A stretch of 64,000 nt of DNA from positions 1-64,000 of the forward strand of contig JAZRXH010000095.1 in NCBI GenBank assembly GCA_045600125.1, in the 5' to 3' direction. A model generated the notes under the pieces. The model worked only from the letters and a program-made list of their open reading frames with translations, was not told where the DNA came from and made no database searches. Numbering within the stretch: the stretch's first letter is position 1; each line of letters opens with the position of its first letter. Shown here in pieces: positions 16,481 to 25,378 of the stretch. A program made the position numbers and the translations under genes. This DNA comes from SIG622 sp045600125 (GTDB lineage: Bacteria; Bacillota; Clostridia; Oscillospirales; CAG-382).

Positions 16481-18127
16481 ATGTCCTATCTTTATGAATA
16501 CGCTCCGAAGCCGTTTTCTTCCATCAGGGAAATGGTAAAAATGGCATCGGACGAGTCCGGTGACAAGATTGGCTATATGTACAAAACAAGCCCTGCCGAG
16601 GCAAGAAGCATTTCCTTCCGGGAGTTTTACGAAGGTACGGAAAACCTCGGAGCGGCGCTGACCGGGCTGGGCTTTGGCAAAAGTCACATCGCCTGCATCG
16701 GCGAAAACAGCTATAAGTGGATACTGACCTTCGTTACCGTGCTGAAAAGCGCCGGCGTTTTTATCCCGATAGACAGAGAGCTTCCCGCTGCCGATAAGAA
16801 TTACCTTCTTTGCGACAGTGAAGCGGAGGTCGTGTTTTTCTCGAAAAAATACGGGCAGTACGTGCAGGAAAATCTTGCGTCGCTCCCGAATGTGAAGCTT
16901 TTCGTGGGGTTTGATCTTGATGAGAGCGCCGGGAATGAAAAGATTTTGTCCTTTGACTCTCTTCTGAAAAAAGGGGAGAGCCTTGATAAGTCCGCCTACG
17001 ATGCGCTTGAAAGAGACCCCTATGAGCTTATGTATCTCGTGTATACCTCGGGTACTACCGGTATTGCCAAGGGAGTTATGCTCACAGAGCACAATATCAC
17101 CTCTGCCGTGTATCACGGTATGCGTGTGGCGCCTCTGTATGAAAAAGGTCTTTCGGTGCTTCCGTATAACCATACCTATGAGGCGGTGTGTGATATACTC
17201 GTCAGCATCCACAATCGGACGACCCTTTGCATCAACCTTTCGATGAAGGACATCGTAAAGGATCTGAAGTTCTATAAGCCGACACATATCTACATCGTTC
17301 CGGCGCTTGCCGAGGTGCTGTATGCCAATATTATGCGTACCATCCGGAAGCAGAACAAGGAAAAGAGCTTCAATACAGCGGTAAAGGTATCCCAGTTCCT
17401 TCTGAAATTCGGCATCGACCTCCGGACAAGGCTGTTCCGGGACCTTCGGGACGTTTTCGGCGGAAACCTCAAAAAGGTGGTCTGCGGCGGCGCTCCCATC
17501 CGTCCCGAGATCGGCGAATTCTTCAAGGATATCGGAATTTTCATCACCGGCGGCTACGGTATCACCGAATGCTCGCCTCTTGTATCGGTCAACGATGAGA
17601 AATGCAACACCTACGATACGGCTGGTATCCGGGTGCCCTGCCTTGAATGGCGGATCGATTCTCCCAACGAGGAGGGGATCGGCGAGATCTGCGTCAAGGG
17701 CGACGTAGTGATGAAGGGATATTATCATATGCCCGAAAAGACCGCCGAGGTCATCCGTGACGGCTGGTTCTATACCGGAGACTACGGCTACATCACAAGC
17801 AAGGATATGCTCGTCATCACCGGTAGAAAAAAGAACATCATCGTCCTCAATAATGGCAAGAACATATACCCCGAAGAGATAGAGGGCAGAATACAGAGCA
17901 TCCCTTACATCACAGAGGTCGTTGTCAGAGGTCTTAAGAACGACAAGGGCGACGAGGTCTCGCTTTTTGCCGAGGTATATCTTGAAGAAGAAAAGGTCGC
18001 CGAGGACAAGATCCTCTCCGACATTCAGAGCCGTCTTTCCGATCTTCCGGACTACAAGACGGTCACCAAGGTCGTTGTGCGGGAAGAGCCGTTCCCGAAG
18101 ACCACAACGCAGAAAATCAAGCGATAA
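16481..18127 (+). CDS. AMP-dependent acyl ligase (long-chain acyl-CoA/acyl-ACP synthetase type)
   Basis: ANL-superfamily enzyme that activates a carboxylate as its adenylate and transfers it to a pantetheine thiol. The P-loop-like YTSGTTGIAKGV is at about residues 187-198, GGYGITECSP is the A5 motif, YTGDYGYI is A7, GRKKNIIVLNNGKNIYPEEIE is A8, and the terminal TTTQKIKR supplies the catalytic lysine (about Lys545). 548 aa; no membrane segment. Adjacent to the carrier protein and closed by a terminator, so the two form a compact unit. Substrate is unknown; long-chain fatty acid is the default guess from the FadD/FAA-like sequence. Confidence 0.88.
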   Translation: MSYLYEYAPKPFSSIREMVKMASDESGDKIGYMYKTSPAEARSISFREFYEGTENLGAALTGLGFGKSHIACIGENSYKWILTFVTVLKSAGVFIPIDRELPAADKNYLLCDSEAEVVFFSKKYGQYVQENLASLPNVKLFVGFDLDESAGNEKILSFDSLLKKGESLDKSAYDALERDPYELMYLVYTSGTTGIAKGVMLTEHNITSAVYHGMRVAPLYEKGLSVLPYNHTYEAVCDILVSIHNRTTLCINLSMKDIVKDLKFYKPTHIYIVPALAEVLYANIMRTIRKQNKEKSFNTAVKVSQFLLKFGIDLRTRLFRDLRDVFGGNLKKVVCGGAPIRPEIGEFFKDIGIFITGGYGITECSPLVSVNDEKCNTYDTAGIRVPCLEWRIDSPNEEGIGEICVKGDVVMKGYYHMPEKTAEVIRDGWFYTGDYGYITSKDMLVITGRKKNIIVLNNGKNIYPEEIEGRIQSIPYITEVVVRGLKNDKGDEVSLFAEVYLEEEKVAEDKILSDIQSRLSDLPDYKTVTKVVVREEPFPKTTTQKIKR

Positions 18128-18141
18128 ATCAGCCGTGAAAA

Positions 18142-18173
18142 GCAGGGTGGGGAAGAACTCCGCCCCGCTTTTT
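18142..18173 (+). terminator. Rho-independent terminator after the acyl ligase
   Basis: Arms GCAGGGTGGGG / CTCCGCCCCGC with two wobbles and one mismatch, loop AAGAA, then TTTTT. Confidence 0.8.
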
Positions 18174-18244
18174 GTGCATCTGTACAGAAAAATACCGAAT
18201 GTAAGGAAAGGAGCGTAATACAGCGCTCCCACAGGTAAAAAGAC

Positions 18245-20254
18245 ATGAGTATTTGTGCCAATTTCAGAAAACTGACGGCATTCCGGGGACGCCCGAGCCA
18301 GTACATCGTGATCCTTCGGGATCTTGTGAAGGAAGCGTCCGACGCCACCTTCACGCTTCTCGGCGCAAAGAGCTGCGAAACGACGATCTGTGAGCACCGT
18401 CTGTACGTTTCGGAGGACGAAGAAGCGACCGAGCTGACCATCATCGCACGGGCGGACGGCGAAAGCGTGGAGATCCCCGTGACGGTGGAGGACGCACCGG
18501 CTCTGTGCGAGGAATTTGACGAGGACAACGTCATCCTCCGGTTCGGACTTACCAGCGACACCCACGTTTCCGGCTCCTGGAATCAGAGCCGTTCCGCCGC
18601 CAAGTGGGCGCACTTTATTGACTCGATCCAAACCGCTGCCGGTAGAAACGAAGACGGAAGCACAAAGCTCGACGCCGTTCTCTGCTGCGGCGACTTCATC
18701 GACTCGATCAACTCATTCGGCAACGTGAACCGTTCGGTCGATGCTTACGGATATAAGGCGGCGCAGAATTTCCGTGAAACGGCGTTCATCCGTTCGGGGC
18801 TCGAAGGTCGGGATACAAACCCCGCTTTGACGGTAGACGAGGGTGCGACCGCCGTGAAGAGCGGCTTCGGAAAGGGAATCGAGGAGGGCGTGAAGTTCTT
18901 CTACTGCCTCGGCAACCACGACGAGAGCGGACGGGGCATGTCCAACGAGAACGAAAAATTCACCCGTGTCTATACCGCCGAATACTTTGTTGCTGTACTC
19001 TGCGGCTGGAATTACAGCCTTGAGAACGCAGATCCCGAAACGCCGGATAAGGTCGATCCGAGCTATCTTGATTACGCCGCCGACCTTCTTGCCATCCACA
19101 ACGCCGCAGGTTATGAAAAGGACTATCGTATTTCCGCTTTCGGCAGAAAATACGGCGTGGACGGCGGCTATGCATATGACCGTTTCAAGGCATATTACGG
19201 AAACGACACCGAATTTACAAGAGACGAGTACGGTCTCTTCTTCGGCAACCGCCATACCGTTCTCGGCGGTATCCACTTTATTGCCATTGAAACGTCGAGG
19301 TGTCTTGAGAGCGCCGAATATCTCGAAAAGTGGTGCAAGATTTCGGTGGAGGAGGATCCTCACAAGCCCATCATCGTCCTGACCCATGAAAAGCTCTTCC
19401 ATACCATTGAAGCCTGCGACGGCGAGGGGGCTTCGGCAAAGCTCCTGTATGTCCTCGGCAATTACCCGCAGTGCATCGTATGGACGGGGCATACCCACAC
19501 CACGCTGACGAATGAGACCGCCATCATGTCGGATTGCGGTTTCACCTCGGTGGAGGGCTCGGTCCTTGCTTATCTCAGCTGTGAGAGCCTTGCCAAGGAG
19601 AACGGGGAATTCTGTCACGTCGGCAACTTCTGCCGCAAGGAGGATCACGAATTCGGTCCCTGCTGTCTTGTAAAGATCGATAAGAACTATAACGTGAAGA
19701 TCGAGCGTATCGACATCCACCGCTCCTACAAGCCGCAGCTCGGCACCGAAAACTGTGCCGTGGTCATCCGGAAGCCGTGGATCATCTCGGGGATCGCTCA
19801 AAGCGGTGCGCATCTGCTTGCCCATGATTTCACAAGAGGCATCCCTTCGGTAAAGAGCGCTCCCGCTTTTACGGAAGGCGCAAAAGCGCAGATCGCTGTC
19901 CGTCCCGACGGAACGATAGGCGTTTCCTTCCCGGCGGCTGTCGACTGCGACATGGTATGGTTCTATAAAGTCCTTCTCGAAAACGCCGTGGACGGGCATG
20001 ACAGACCGGTACAGTACATCACGAACTTCTTCTACCGCTATCGGGATAACGCCGAAATGGCGGCGGTACAGTCTTCTTTTGACGTGGACTTCCCGTGTAA
20101 GAAGGAGAACCGGGTAAGCGCCGTTCTCGACATGTGCGTCGAGGCATCCCGCCCGAAGGTGGGCGCCGTTTACCGTGTTTGCGTCACCGCCTTCGACGTG
20201 TGGGGCAATGAGAGCGAGCCGATATACGGGGAAATTTCCGACGAGGCAAAATAA
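18245..20254 (+). CDS. Large calcineurin-like metallophosphoesterase
   Basis: Binuclear-metal phosphoesterase of unknown substrate. Motifs in order: SDTH (about 103-106), CGDF (about 148), GNHDE (223-227), THEK (about 380) and GHTHT (415-419). The first 95 residues look like a beta-rich accessory domain and the last 170 like another beta domain, as in modular purple-acid-phosphatase-like proteins. There is no signal peptide or membrane segment, so it appears cytoplasmic. 669 aa. A weak AGG precedes the ATG. It follows the ligase terminator and ends at a bidirectional terminator, so it may be its own unit. Confidence 0.85.
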   Translation: MSICANFRKLTAFRGRPSQYIVILRDLVKEASDATFTLLGAKSCETTICEHRLYVSEDEEATELTIIARADGESVEIPVTVEDAPALCEEFDEDNVILRFGLTSDTHVSGSWNQSRSAAKWAHFIDSIQTAAGRNEDGSTKLDAVLCCGDFIDSINSFGNVNRSVDAYGYKAAQNFRETAFIRSGLEGRDTNPALTVDEGATAVKSGFGKGIEEGVKFFYCLGNHDESGRGMSNENEKFTRVYTAEYFVAVLCGWNYSLENADPETPDKVDPSYLDYAADLLAIHNAAGYEKDYRISAFGRKYGVDGGYAYDRFKAYYGNDTEFTRDEYGLFFGNRHTVLGGIHFIAIETSRCLESAEYLEKWCKISVEEDPHKPIIVLTHEKLFHTIEACDGEGASAKLLYVLGNYPQCIVWTGHTHTTLTNETAIMSDCGFTSVEGSVLAYLSCESLAKENGEFCHVGNFCRKEDHEFGPCCLVKIDKNYNVKIERIDIHRSYKPQLGTENCAVVIRKPWIISGIAQSGAHLLAHDFTRGIPSVKSAPAFTEGAKAQIAVRPDGTIGVSFPAAVDCDMVWFYKVLLENAVDGHDRPVQYITNFFYRYRDNAEMAAVQSSFDVDFPCKKENRVSAVLDMCVEASRPKVGAVYRVCVTAFDVWGNESEPIYGEISDEAK

Positions 20255-20280
20255 GCACAAACGGTTTATCTTACAAAAAG

Positions 20281-20315
20281 AAAAGTCAGACGGCTGTCTT
20301 GTCGTCTGACTTTTT
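20281..20315. terminator. Bidirectional terminator between convergent genes
   Basis: Perfect 12-bp arms AAAAGTCAGACG / CGTCTGACTTTT with a 10-nt loop; flanking A- and T-runs let it work for both the phosphoesterase (plus) and the MBL hydrolase (minus). Confidence 0.88.
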
Positions 20316-20335
20316 GCATTATCTCTGTGAAGGGA

Positions 20336-21091
20336 TCAGATCTCATATTCCCGGAACAGCTCGGGATACAGAACCTCGCCGGAATAGCCTTCGGCTATGG
20401 CAGAGAGGACGGCATGCTGCTGCTTTATCCCGCCGTGAACGAGGAACATCCTGCCCGTTTTGCATCGGATCGCAGTCTTTGCCGCATCGTAGGCACAGGA
20501 ATGACCGCTTGGAAACCGTTCGTGTACGGGAGCGCCCACACCCTGGGATACTTCGTGGACGATGGCGTCACAGCCGAGGAAGAAGTCGGCAATTTCATCC
20601 TTGTATCTTGAATCGCCGAGGATGCCGAGAGTTCTGCCTCCGATCGTGAATTTGTAGCAGAGACCGGGAATGGCGTGGTCGGACTCGAAGCATTCGACGT
20701 GAAGCTCGCCGATATCAAGACTGTCGCCGCCCGAAAGCTCGCACACCCTCGGCCTCGGCATACCGAGGTAATACCGGTCGAGCATGGCAAAGTCTTCGGC
20801 TCTCTTTACGGTTTCGGCGATCTGCGAGGCGTGACCGTATATCGTGCAGGTCGTGCCCTTGGTCTGGAGCTTATAGAACAGAAAGAGCGGAAGCCCCATG
20901 ATGTGATCGTGATGGCAGTGCGTGACGAAAACGTGCTTTACGGAGTTTGGGTCGATGCCGTGCTCGGCGAGGGACAGCGCCGATTTGTAGCCGAGGTCAA
21001 CGAGATATTTTCCGTCTATGATAAAGCAGGGCGCATCGCCATCCGGCTCATCCGGGATGCAGGGGGACTTTCCGAGGAATATGATTTTCAT
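20336..21091 (-). CDS. MBL-fold metallo-hydrolase (RNase Z-like)
   Basis: Metallo-beta-lactamase-fold hydrolase. The metal motif THCHHDH (about residues 57-63) is intact, with later ligands in SDHAIPG, GDSRYKDE and a C-terminal FLVHGG. The architecture resembles tRNase Z and phosphodiesterase relatives, but the flexible exosite arm is not obvious, so I do not name a substrate. 251 aa. AAAGG lies upstream. It is the last gene of the minus-strand run membrane protein, methyltransferase, proA, 16 nt after proA. Confidence 0.85.
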   Translation of the reverse strand: MKIIFLGKSPCIPDEPDGDAPCFIIDGKYLVDLGYKSALSLAEHGIDPNSVKHVFVTHCHHDHIMGLPLFLFYKLQTKGTTCTIYGHASQIAETVKRAEDFAMLDRYYLGMPRPRVCELSGGDSLDIGELHVECFESDHAIPGLCYKFTIGGRTLGILGDSRYKDEIADFFLGCDAIVHEVSQGVGAPVHERFPSGHSCAYDAAKTAIRCKTGRMFLVHGGIKQQHAVLSAIAEGYSGEVLYPELFREYEI

Positions 21092-21107
21092 ATCGCACCG
21101 AAGCCTT

Positions 21108-22367
21108 TCAGATTCTCACGTGACCGTCGCCGACCACGATATATTTGTAGGTCGTCAGCTCCCGGAGTCCCATGGGACCTCTTGCGTGGAGCTTCTGAGT
21201 GGAGATGCCCATTTCACAGCCGAGACCGAATTCTCCGCCGTCGGTGAAGCGGGTGGAGGCATTCACGTACACGGCGGCGCTGTCGATGAATTTTGTGAAA
21301 AGCTCCGCATTGTGTTTGTCGGATGTGACGATGGCTTCGCTGTGATGGGTGGAATGGAGTGAAATGTGCTCGATCGCCTCGTTTACGTCCTCTACGGTCT
21401 TTACGGCGAGGATGTAATCGAGAAATTCCGTGTCAAAGTCCGTATCACTTGCCGGAGTACCTTCAATGATCGAGGCGCTCTTTTGGCAAAGACGGAGCTC
21501 GACCGGGATCTCGCCGTTATTCCGGCGCTCGTCGACGAGCATTTTCTTCAGCTTCGGCAAAAAGCTACCGGCGACGTTTTTATGGACAAGGCACACCTCT
21601 TCGGCGTTGCAAACCGAGGGTCGGCTCGTCTTTGCGTTCTTTATGATCGCCAGCGCCTTTTCCTCGTCGGCGCTTTCGTCCACGTAAATATGGCAGATAC
21701 CGGTGCCGGTGGCGATGCAGGGAACGGTGGCGTTCTCGGTGCAGGCACGGATGAGCCCTGCGCCGCCGCGGGGGATCAGAAGGTCGATGAAGCCTTCCGC
21801 ACGCATGAGCTCGGAAGCGCTTTCCCGGGTGGTATCGTCAATGAGAGATACGAGCCGCTCGTCGAGTCCCGCCCTCACAAGACCCCGGCGAAGGCAGGCG
21901 ACGACAGCCTTTGAGCTGTTGTACGCTTCCTTGCCGCTGCGAAGGATGCACACGTTTCCGGATTTTAAGCAGAGGGCGGCGGCGTCGGCGGTGACGTTGG
22001 GTCTGCTTTCGTAAATGATGGCGATAACGCCGATGGCGACGGCGGTCTTGGTAATCCGGAGACCGTCGGGACGCACGAATTCGTCCAGCACTCTGCCGCA
22101 GGGGTCGGGGAGAGAAGCGACCTCCCGGATGCCTTTTGCCATGCCTTCGATCCTTGCCGGAGTCAGGCGCAGTCTGTCGATCATGACATCGGAAATTTTG
22201 CCTTTTGCGTTTTCGATATCCCGCTCATTTTCCGAAAGAAGGGTATCGGCAGACGAGAGAAGCTCCTCTGCAATGTATTCCAGCGCTTTATTCTTTATTT
22301 CGGACCCAAGGGATGCGGCACATTTTTTCGCTTCCTTTGCCCCTTCGAGTATTTCTTTCGTTGTCAT
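21108..22367 (-). CDS. proA: Gamma-glutamyl phosphate reductase
   Basis: Second enzyme of proline synthesis: reduces glutamyl-5-phosphate to the semialdehyde with NADPH. Aldehyde-dehydrogenase fold; IIYESRPNVTADAAALC and the catalytic Cys253 in RPSVCNAEE are visible. 419 aa, standard. It overlaps the methyltransferase stop by 4 nt (ATGA). Its partner proB lies about 26 kb away at 48586, although the two are usually adjacent. Confidence 0.96.
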   Translation of the reverse strand: MTTKEILEGAKEAKKCAASLGSEIKNKALEYIAEELLSSADTLLSENERDIENAKGKISDVMIDRLRLTPARIEGMAKGIREVASLPDPCGRVLDEFVRPDGLRITKTAVAIGVIAIIYESRPNVTADAAALCLKSGNVCILRSGKEAYNSSKAVVACLRRGLVRAGLDERLVSLIDDTTRESASELMRAEGFIDLLIPRGGAGLIRACTENATVPCIATGTGICHIYVDESADEEKALAIIKNAKTSRPSVCNAEEVCLVHKNVAGSFLPKLKKMLVDERRNNGEIPVELRLCQKSASIIEGTPASDTDFDTEFLDYILAVKTVEDVNEAIEHISLHSTHHSEAIVTSDKHNAELFTKFIDSAAVYVNASTRFTDGGEFGLGCEMGISTQKLHARGPMGLRELTTYKYIVVGDGHVRI

Positions 22368-23638
22368 TTCGTTTCCTTCGGCGGCGTTTTATTGCCGTCC
22401 GATCCTCCGTACTGCTTTCTGCTGTATGGCTTACTTTTTTCAGCGGCGGGGTTCTTGCTACCGAAGCTCTTTTGTCCTTTGTGTGCGCCGCAGGTATAGG
22501 GCACGGCGTCTTTCCTGAAGAACTGGTACAGATAGCATTTGATCATGCCGTTATAGAGCTTTCTCGCCTTGTCGGCACGTCTGCCGTACAGCCTTTCAAA
22601 TTCTTCTTCGCTCGTCAGAAGATACATCTGCCACGGCGGGACAAGTCCCGAAAGAGTCTTGCCGAGCTTGCGGTACAGCTCTCTTGCTTCGGCGATGCTT
22701 CCCATCCGTTCACCGTAGGGAGGATTGCAGACCAGTGTGAACCGCTCGTCCTCGCCGCCTGCCTTTATGGTAAGTGCGTCCTTGCGGAAGACCTTGATGT
22801 ACTCCGCAACGCCCGCCCGTTTGGCGTTGGCTTTGGTGAGGGCGACGCACTCCTCGGAGATATCCGAAGCCCATGCACGGAAATCGGTCCCGTGGCGCTT
22901 CTCCTCGCATTCCTTTCGGGCGCTTCTCCAGATCTCCTTCGGGATCCAAGCGTAGTGCTCGGCGGCAAAGCGTCTGTTCATGCCGGGGGCTGTATTCGTC
23001 ATCAGAAGCGCCGCTTCGATGGCGATGGTGCCGGAGCCGCAGAAGGGATCCCAGGTGATGACGTTTTCTCTCGGTCTTGACAGCTTTACAAGAGAAGCCG
23101 CCAGCGTTTCCCGAAGGGGCGCCTCGGCTGCGTCCTCCCGGTAGCCTCTCTTGAAGAGGGGATTGCCGGAGGTGTCGATCATCAGCACCGCTTTATCCTC
23201 GAGAATGAAGAATTCCACTCTGACCTTTGTCTTGGTTTCCTCAAACCAGCTCACGCCGTACTTTTCGGACAGCCTCTTGACGATGGCTTTCTTGCAGATG
23301 GCCTGACAGTCGGGGACGCTGAAGAGCTTTGACTTGATCGAGTGTCCCGTTACCGGAAAGGCGTCCTCCACGCCGATGAAATCCTCCCACGGAAGGGCGG
23401 CGGTGCCGTCGAACAGCTCGGTGAAGGTGGCGGCATTGAAGGCTCCGAGGCAGATAAAGACTCTTTCGGCGCAGCGAAGCCAGAGATTGCACCGTGCTGC
23501 GGCGCTGACGTCTCCTTCAAAATAGACTCTTCCGTCGATGGTCTCGGTGCGCTTGTAGCCGAGCTCGTCTATCTCTTCTCCCACGAGCCTTTCGAGACCG
23601 AAAAGGCAGGTGGCGCAGTATTTCAGTGTTTCGTTCAT
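22364..23638 (-). CDS. THUMP-domain RNA guanine-N2 methyltransferase (RlmL N-half-like)
   Basis: Class I SAM methyltransferase resembling the N-terminal half of E. coli RlmL (23S rRNA m2G2445). An N-terminal ferredoxin-like/THUMP region (about 1-155) is followed by DPFCGSGTIAIEAA (197-210) and the target-base motif NPPYGER (305-311). 424 aa; the last 40 residues are a basic, Gly/Ser/Lys-rich tail likely to bind RNA. AGAGG precedes the ATG. Coupled to proA. Confidence 0.9.
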   Translation of the reverse strand: MNETLKYCATCLFGLERLVGEEIDELGYKRTETIDGRVYFEGDVSAAARCNLWLRCAERVFICLGAFNAATFTELFDGTAALPWEDFIGVEDAFPVTGHSIKSKLFSVPDCQAICKKAIVKRLSEKYGVSWFEETKTKVRVEFFILEDKAVLMIDTSGNPLFKRGYREDAAEAPLRETLAASLVKLSRPRENVITWDPFCGSGTIAIEAALLMTNTAPGMNRRFAAEHYAWIPKEIWRSARKECEEKRHGTDFRAWASDISEECVALTKANAKRAGVAEYIKVFRKDALTIKAGGEDERFTLVCNPPYGERMGSIAEARELYRKLGKTLSGLVPPWQMYLLTSEEEFERLYGRRADKARKLYNGMIKCYLYQFFRKDAVPYTCGAHKGQKSFGSKNPAAEKSKPYSRKQYGGSDGNKTPPKETK

Positions 23639-23663
23639 GGTTTACCTCTTATGCATTCGGGAC

Positions 23664-24131
23664 TTACCTGCCTGAAGGATCCACGGTGTTATTCCCGAAG
23701 ACCGGCTCGTATTCCGCTTCTTTTCCTTTGTCGCCTTTTCTCAGAAGCGCCTTTATGCCGGCAGAGGCGAAGGCGACGAAGGCATAGAGCACCGTAAAGA
23801 TCGTGCTGAGAATGATGACGTTGATCTTTCCGTTATCGGTCTGCACGAGCAGAACAAAAGCAAGGAAGAAGGCACCGAAGCACAGAACGAACTTCAAAAG
23901 CTCCCGCACGGCGCTTTCCAGCTTCTTCGGCAGATCAAGAAGGGTTATAAACAGTGCGGACAGGGCAGAGAAGAGGAGCACCTGCAAAAAGAGTCTTATC
24001 ACTCCTGTCCAGTCCGGGGCTTCGTTCACCGAAAAGATCCGGTTGAGGAGAAGAAGACCGAAGGAGGTGCAGGTGTAAAGCGAAAAGCAGATCCCGAAGA
24101 ATTTCCCGAGTGTCAGAAGTAGTTTTTTCAT
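23664..24131 (-). CDS. Small integral membrane protein, unknown function
   Basis: I do not recognise the family. 155 aa with about four hydrophobic segments (LLTLGKFFGICFSLY, VIRLFLQVLLFSALSALFITLL, LLKFVLCFGAFFLAFVLLV, VIILSTIFTVLYAFVAFASA) and a hydrophilic C-terminus. First gene of the minus-strand operon, 25 nt upstream of the methyltransferase, driven by the promoter at 24195-24223. AAAGGA lies about 15 nt before the ATG, rather far. Confidence 0.7.
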   Translation of the reverse strand: MKKLLLTLGKFFGICFSLYTCTSFGLLLLNRIFSVNEAPDWTGVIRLFLQVLLFSALSALFITLLDLPKKLESAVRELLKFVLCFGAFFLAFVLLVQTDNGKINVIILSTIFTVLYAFVAFASAGIKALLRKGDKGKEAEYEPVFGNNTVDPSGR

Positions 24132-24194
24132 TTTGTGTGATTCCGTTCCTTTCCGGCTTGTAAAGTCATTTTATAATTGCATTTTTTCCCTTCC

Positions 24195-24223
24195 ACTATA
24201 CCACACTTTTTTCCTTCTTGCAA
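24195..24223 (-). promoter_or_regulatory. Promoter of the minus-strand operon 24131-20336
   Basis: On the minus strand: TTGCAA (24223-24218), 17-nt spacer ending TGTGG, TATAGT (24200-24195). Confidence 0.75.
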
Positions 24224-24324
24224 GGGCGAAAACGTAAAAAGCGGGAAAAGAGACGGCGTTTTGCAAAAAAGTTTCACGAAGCGATACAAAAGTTTACACG
24301 GCTTGCCTTTCTGTTTGCGCCATT

Positions 24325-24335
24325 TGTGATATAAT
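24325..24335 (+). promoter_or_regulatory. Extended -10 promoter of the DUF5685 gene
   Basis: TGTGA directly followed by TATAAT (24330-24335), the Gram-positive TRTGN -16 element; no good -35 at 16-18 nt. Confidence 0.6.
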
Positions 24336-24373
24336 AAACGGTAAAACGGAATCGTATGGAAGCGAGGCACACC

Positions 24374-25309
24374 ATGTTCGGATATATTCGCCCTTATAAG
24401 CCCGAGCTGAAAATCAGAGAATATGCCGCCTATCGGGCGGTATACTGCGGACTCTGCCATACGGCGGGTAAGAAGATCGGTATATTTTCAAGGTTCTTCC
24501 TGAACTACGACTACGTGTTCCTCGCCATGCTCCGCATGGTGCTGACGAACCGTGAATACACGCTGGAAAAAGAACGGTGCTTTGTGAATCCTTTCCGGAA
24601 AGACGACGTTGTATCGGAAAATGAAGAGATGGTCCTCTCGGCGGCGGTCTTTTCTGTGCTGGCGTATCACAAGGCTCTTGACAACGTGAAGGATGAAAAG
24701 GCGTTTGCAAAGTTTTTTGCTCGTATGATCCTTCCCATGACGGAACACATGCGAAAAAAAGCGATGGCGCTCGGCTTTCCGGATATTGACCTTGCCGCAA
24801 GCGACTGCATGGAAATGCTTTCGGAAAACGAAGAAAAGGCGCTTCCGGACATTGAGAAAAACGCCGATATCTTCGGCGAGATGCTGGCGTATTTCCTTGC
24901 AAGAGGACTTGGTGAAGATAAAAAGGAAACGGCACGGAGCATCGGCTTTGCCGTGGGGCGGTTCATCTACTTTGCCGACGCCGCAGACGACCTTGCAAAG
25001 GACGAAAAAAGCGGCTCGTACAATCCGCTCCTTTTGCAGTACGGGAGCAGAACGGAAGCCGAAAAGGCGGTGCGGGAATTCGCTCCTTCGCTCCTTCGCG
25101 AGACCGATGAATGCGCCGACCTTCTCGGAGAGATGCGTCCGCTTCTTTCTCCCGCCCTTCGGGAGCTTTGCGACATTTCAAGAAACATTCTGTATCTCGG
25201 CACAAGCTCCGTCCTGTCCGGGATCCTGTGCGGGAAAAAGAGAAAGGAAAACGAAGACGGTTTCCTTGACGGTTCCGACGTCGGAAAAACGACCGAAAAA
25301 GCGGATTAA
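24374..25309 (+). CDS. DUF5685 family protein
   Basis: Function unknown. The start MFGYIRPYKPELK and the following YRAVYCGLCHTAG match the DUF5685 family as I know it from Clostridia; the CGLCH cysteines and later FADAADDLAKDEKSGSYNP suggest a metal-dependent helical fold like prenyl/phytoene-type enzymes, but this is speculative. I chose ATG 24374 because GAGG lies 6 nt upstream; ATG 24356 is also in frame. 311 aa with a charged tail. It precedes a J-domain gene by 69 nt and probably shares its transcript. Confidence 0.75.
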   Translation: MFGYIRPYKPELKIREYAAYRAVYCGLCHTAGKKIGIFSRFFLNYDYVFLAMLRMVLTNREYTLEKERCFVNPFRKDDVVSENEEMVLSAAVFSVLAYHKALDNVKDEKAFAKFFARMILPMTEHMRKKAMALGFPDIDLAASDCMEMLSENEEKALPDIEKNADIFGEMLAYFLARGLGEDKKETARSIGFAVGRFIYFADAADDLAKDEKSGSYNPLLLQYGSRTEAEKAVREFAPSLLRETDECADLLGEMRPLLSPALRELCDISRNILYLGTSSVLSGILCGKKRKENEDGFLDGSDVGKTTEKAD

Positions 25310-25378
25310 CGTTTTGACCCTGCCTTGTTTCCCATTCCTGCTTTCAGAAACAATCAGAAACAAAAGGAGATGGACCGA

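Noticed and set aside
16343..18631. Open frame of about 760 codons on the minus strand across the acyl ligase
   Set aside because: Crosses a terminator and several plus-strand signals; no domain seen.
24128..24460. 110-codon minus-strand frame in the divergent promoter region
   Set aside because: Covers both promoters and the start of the DUF5685 gene; no ribosome binding site or domain.
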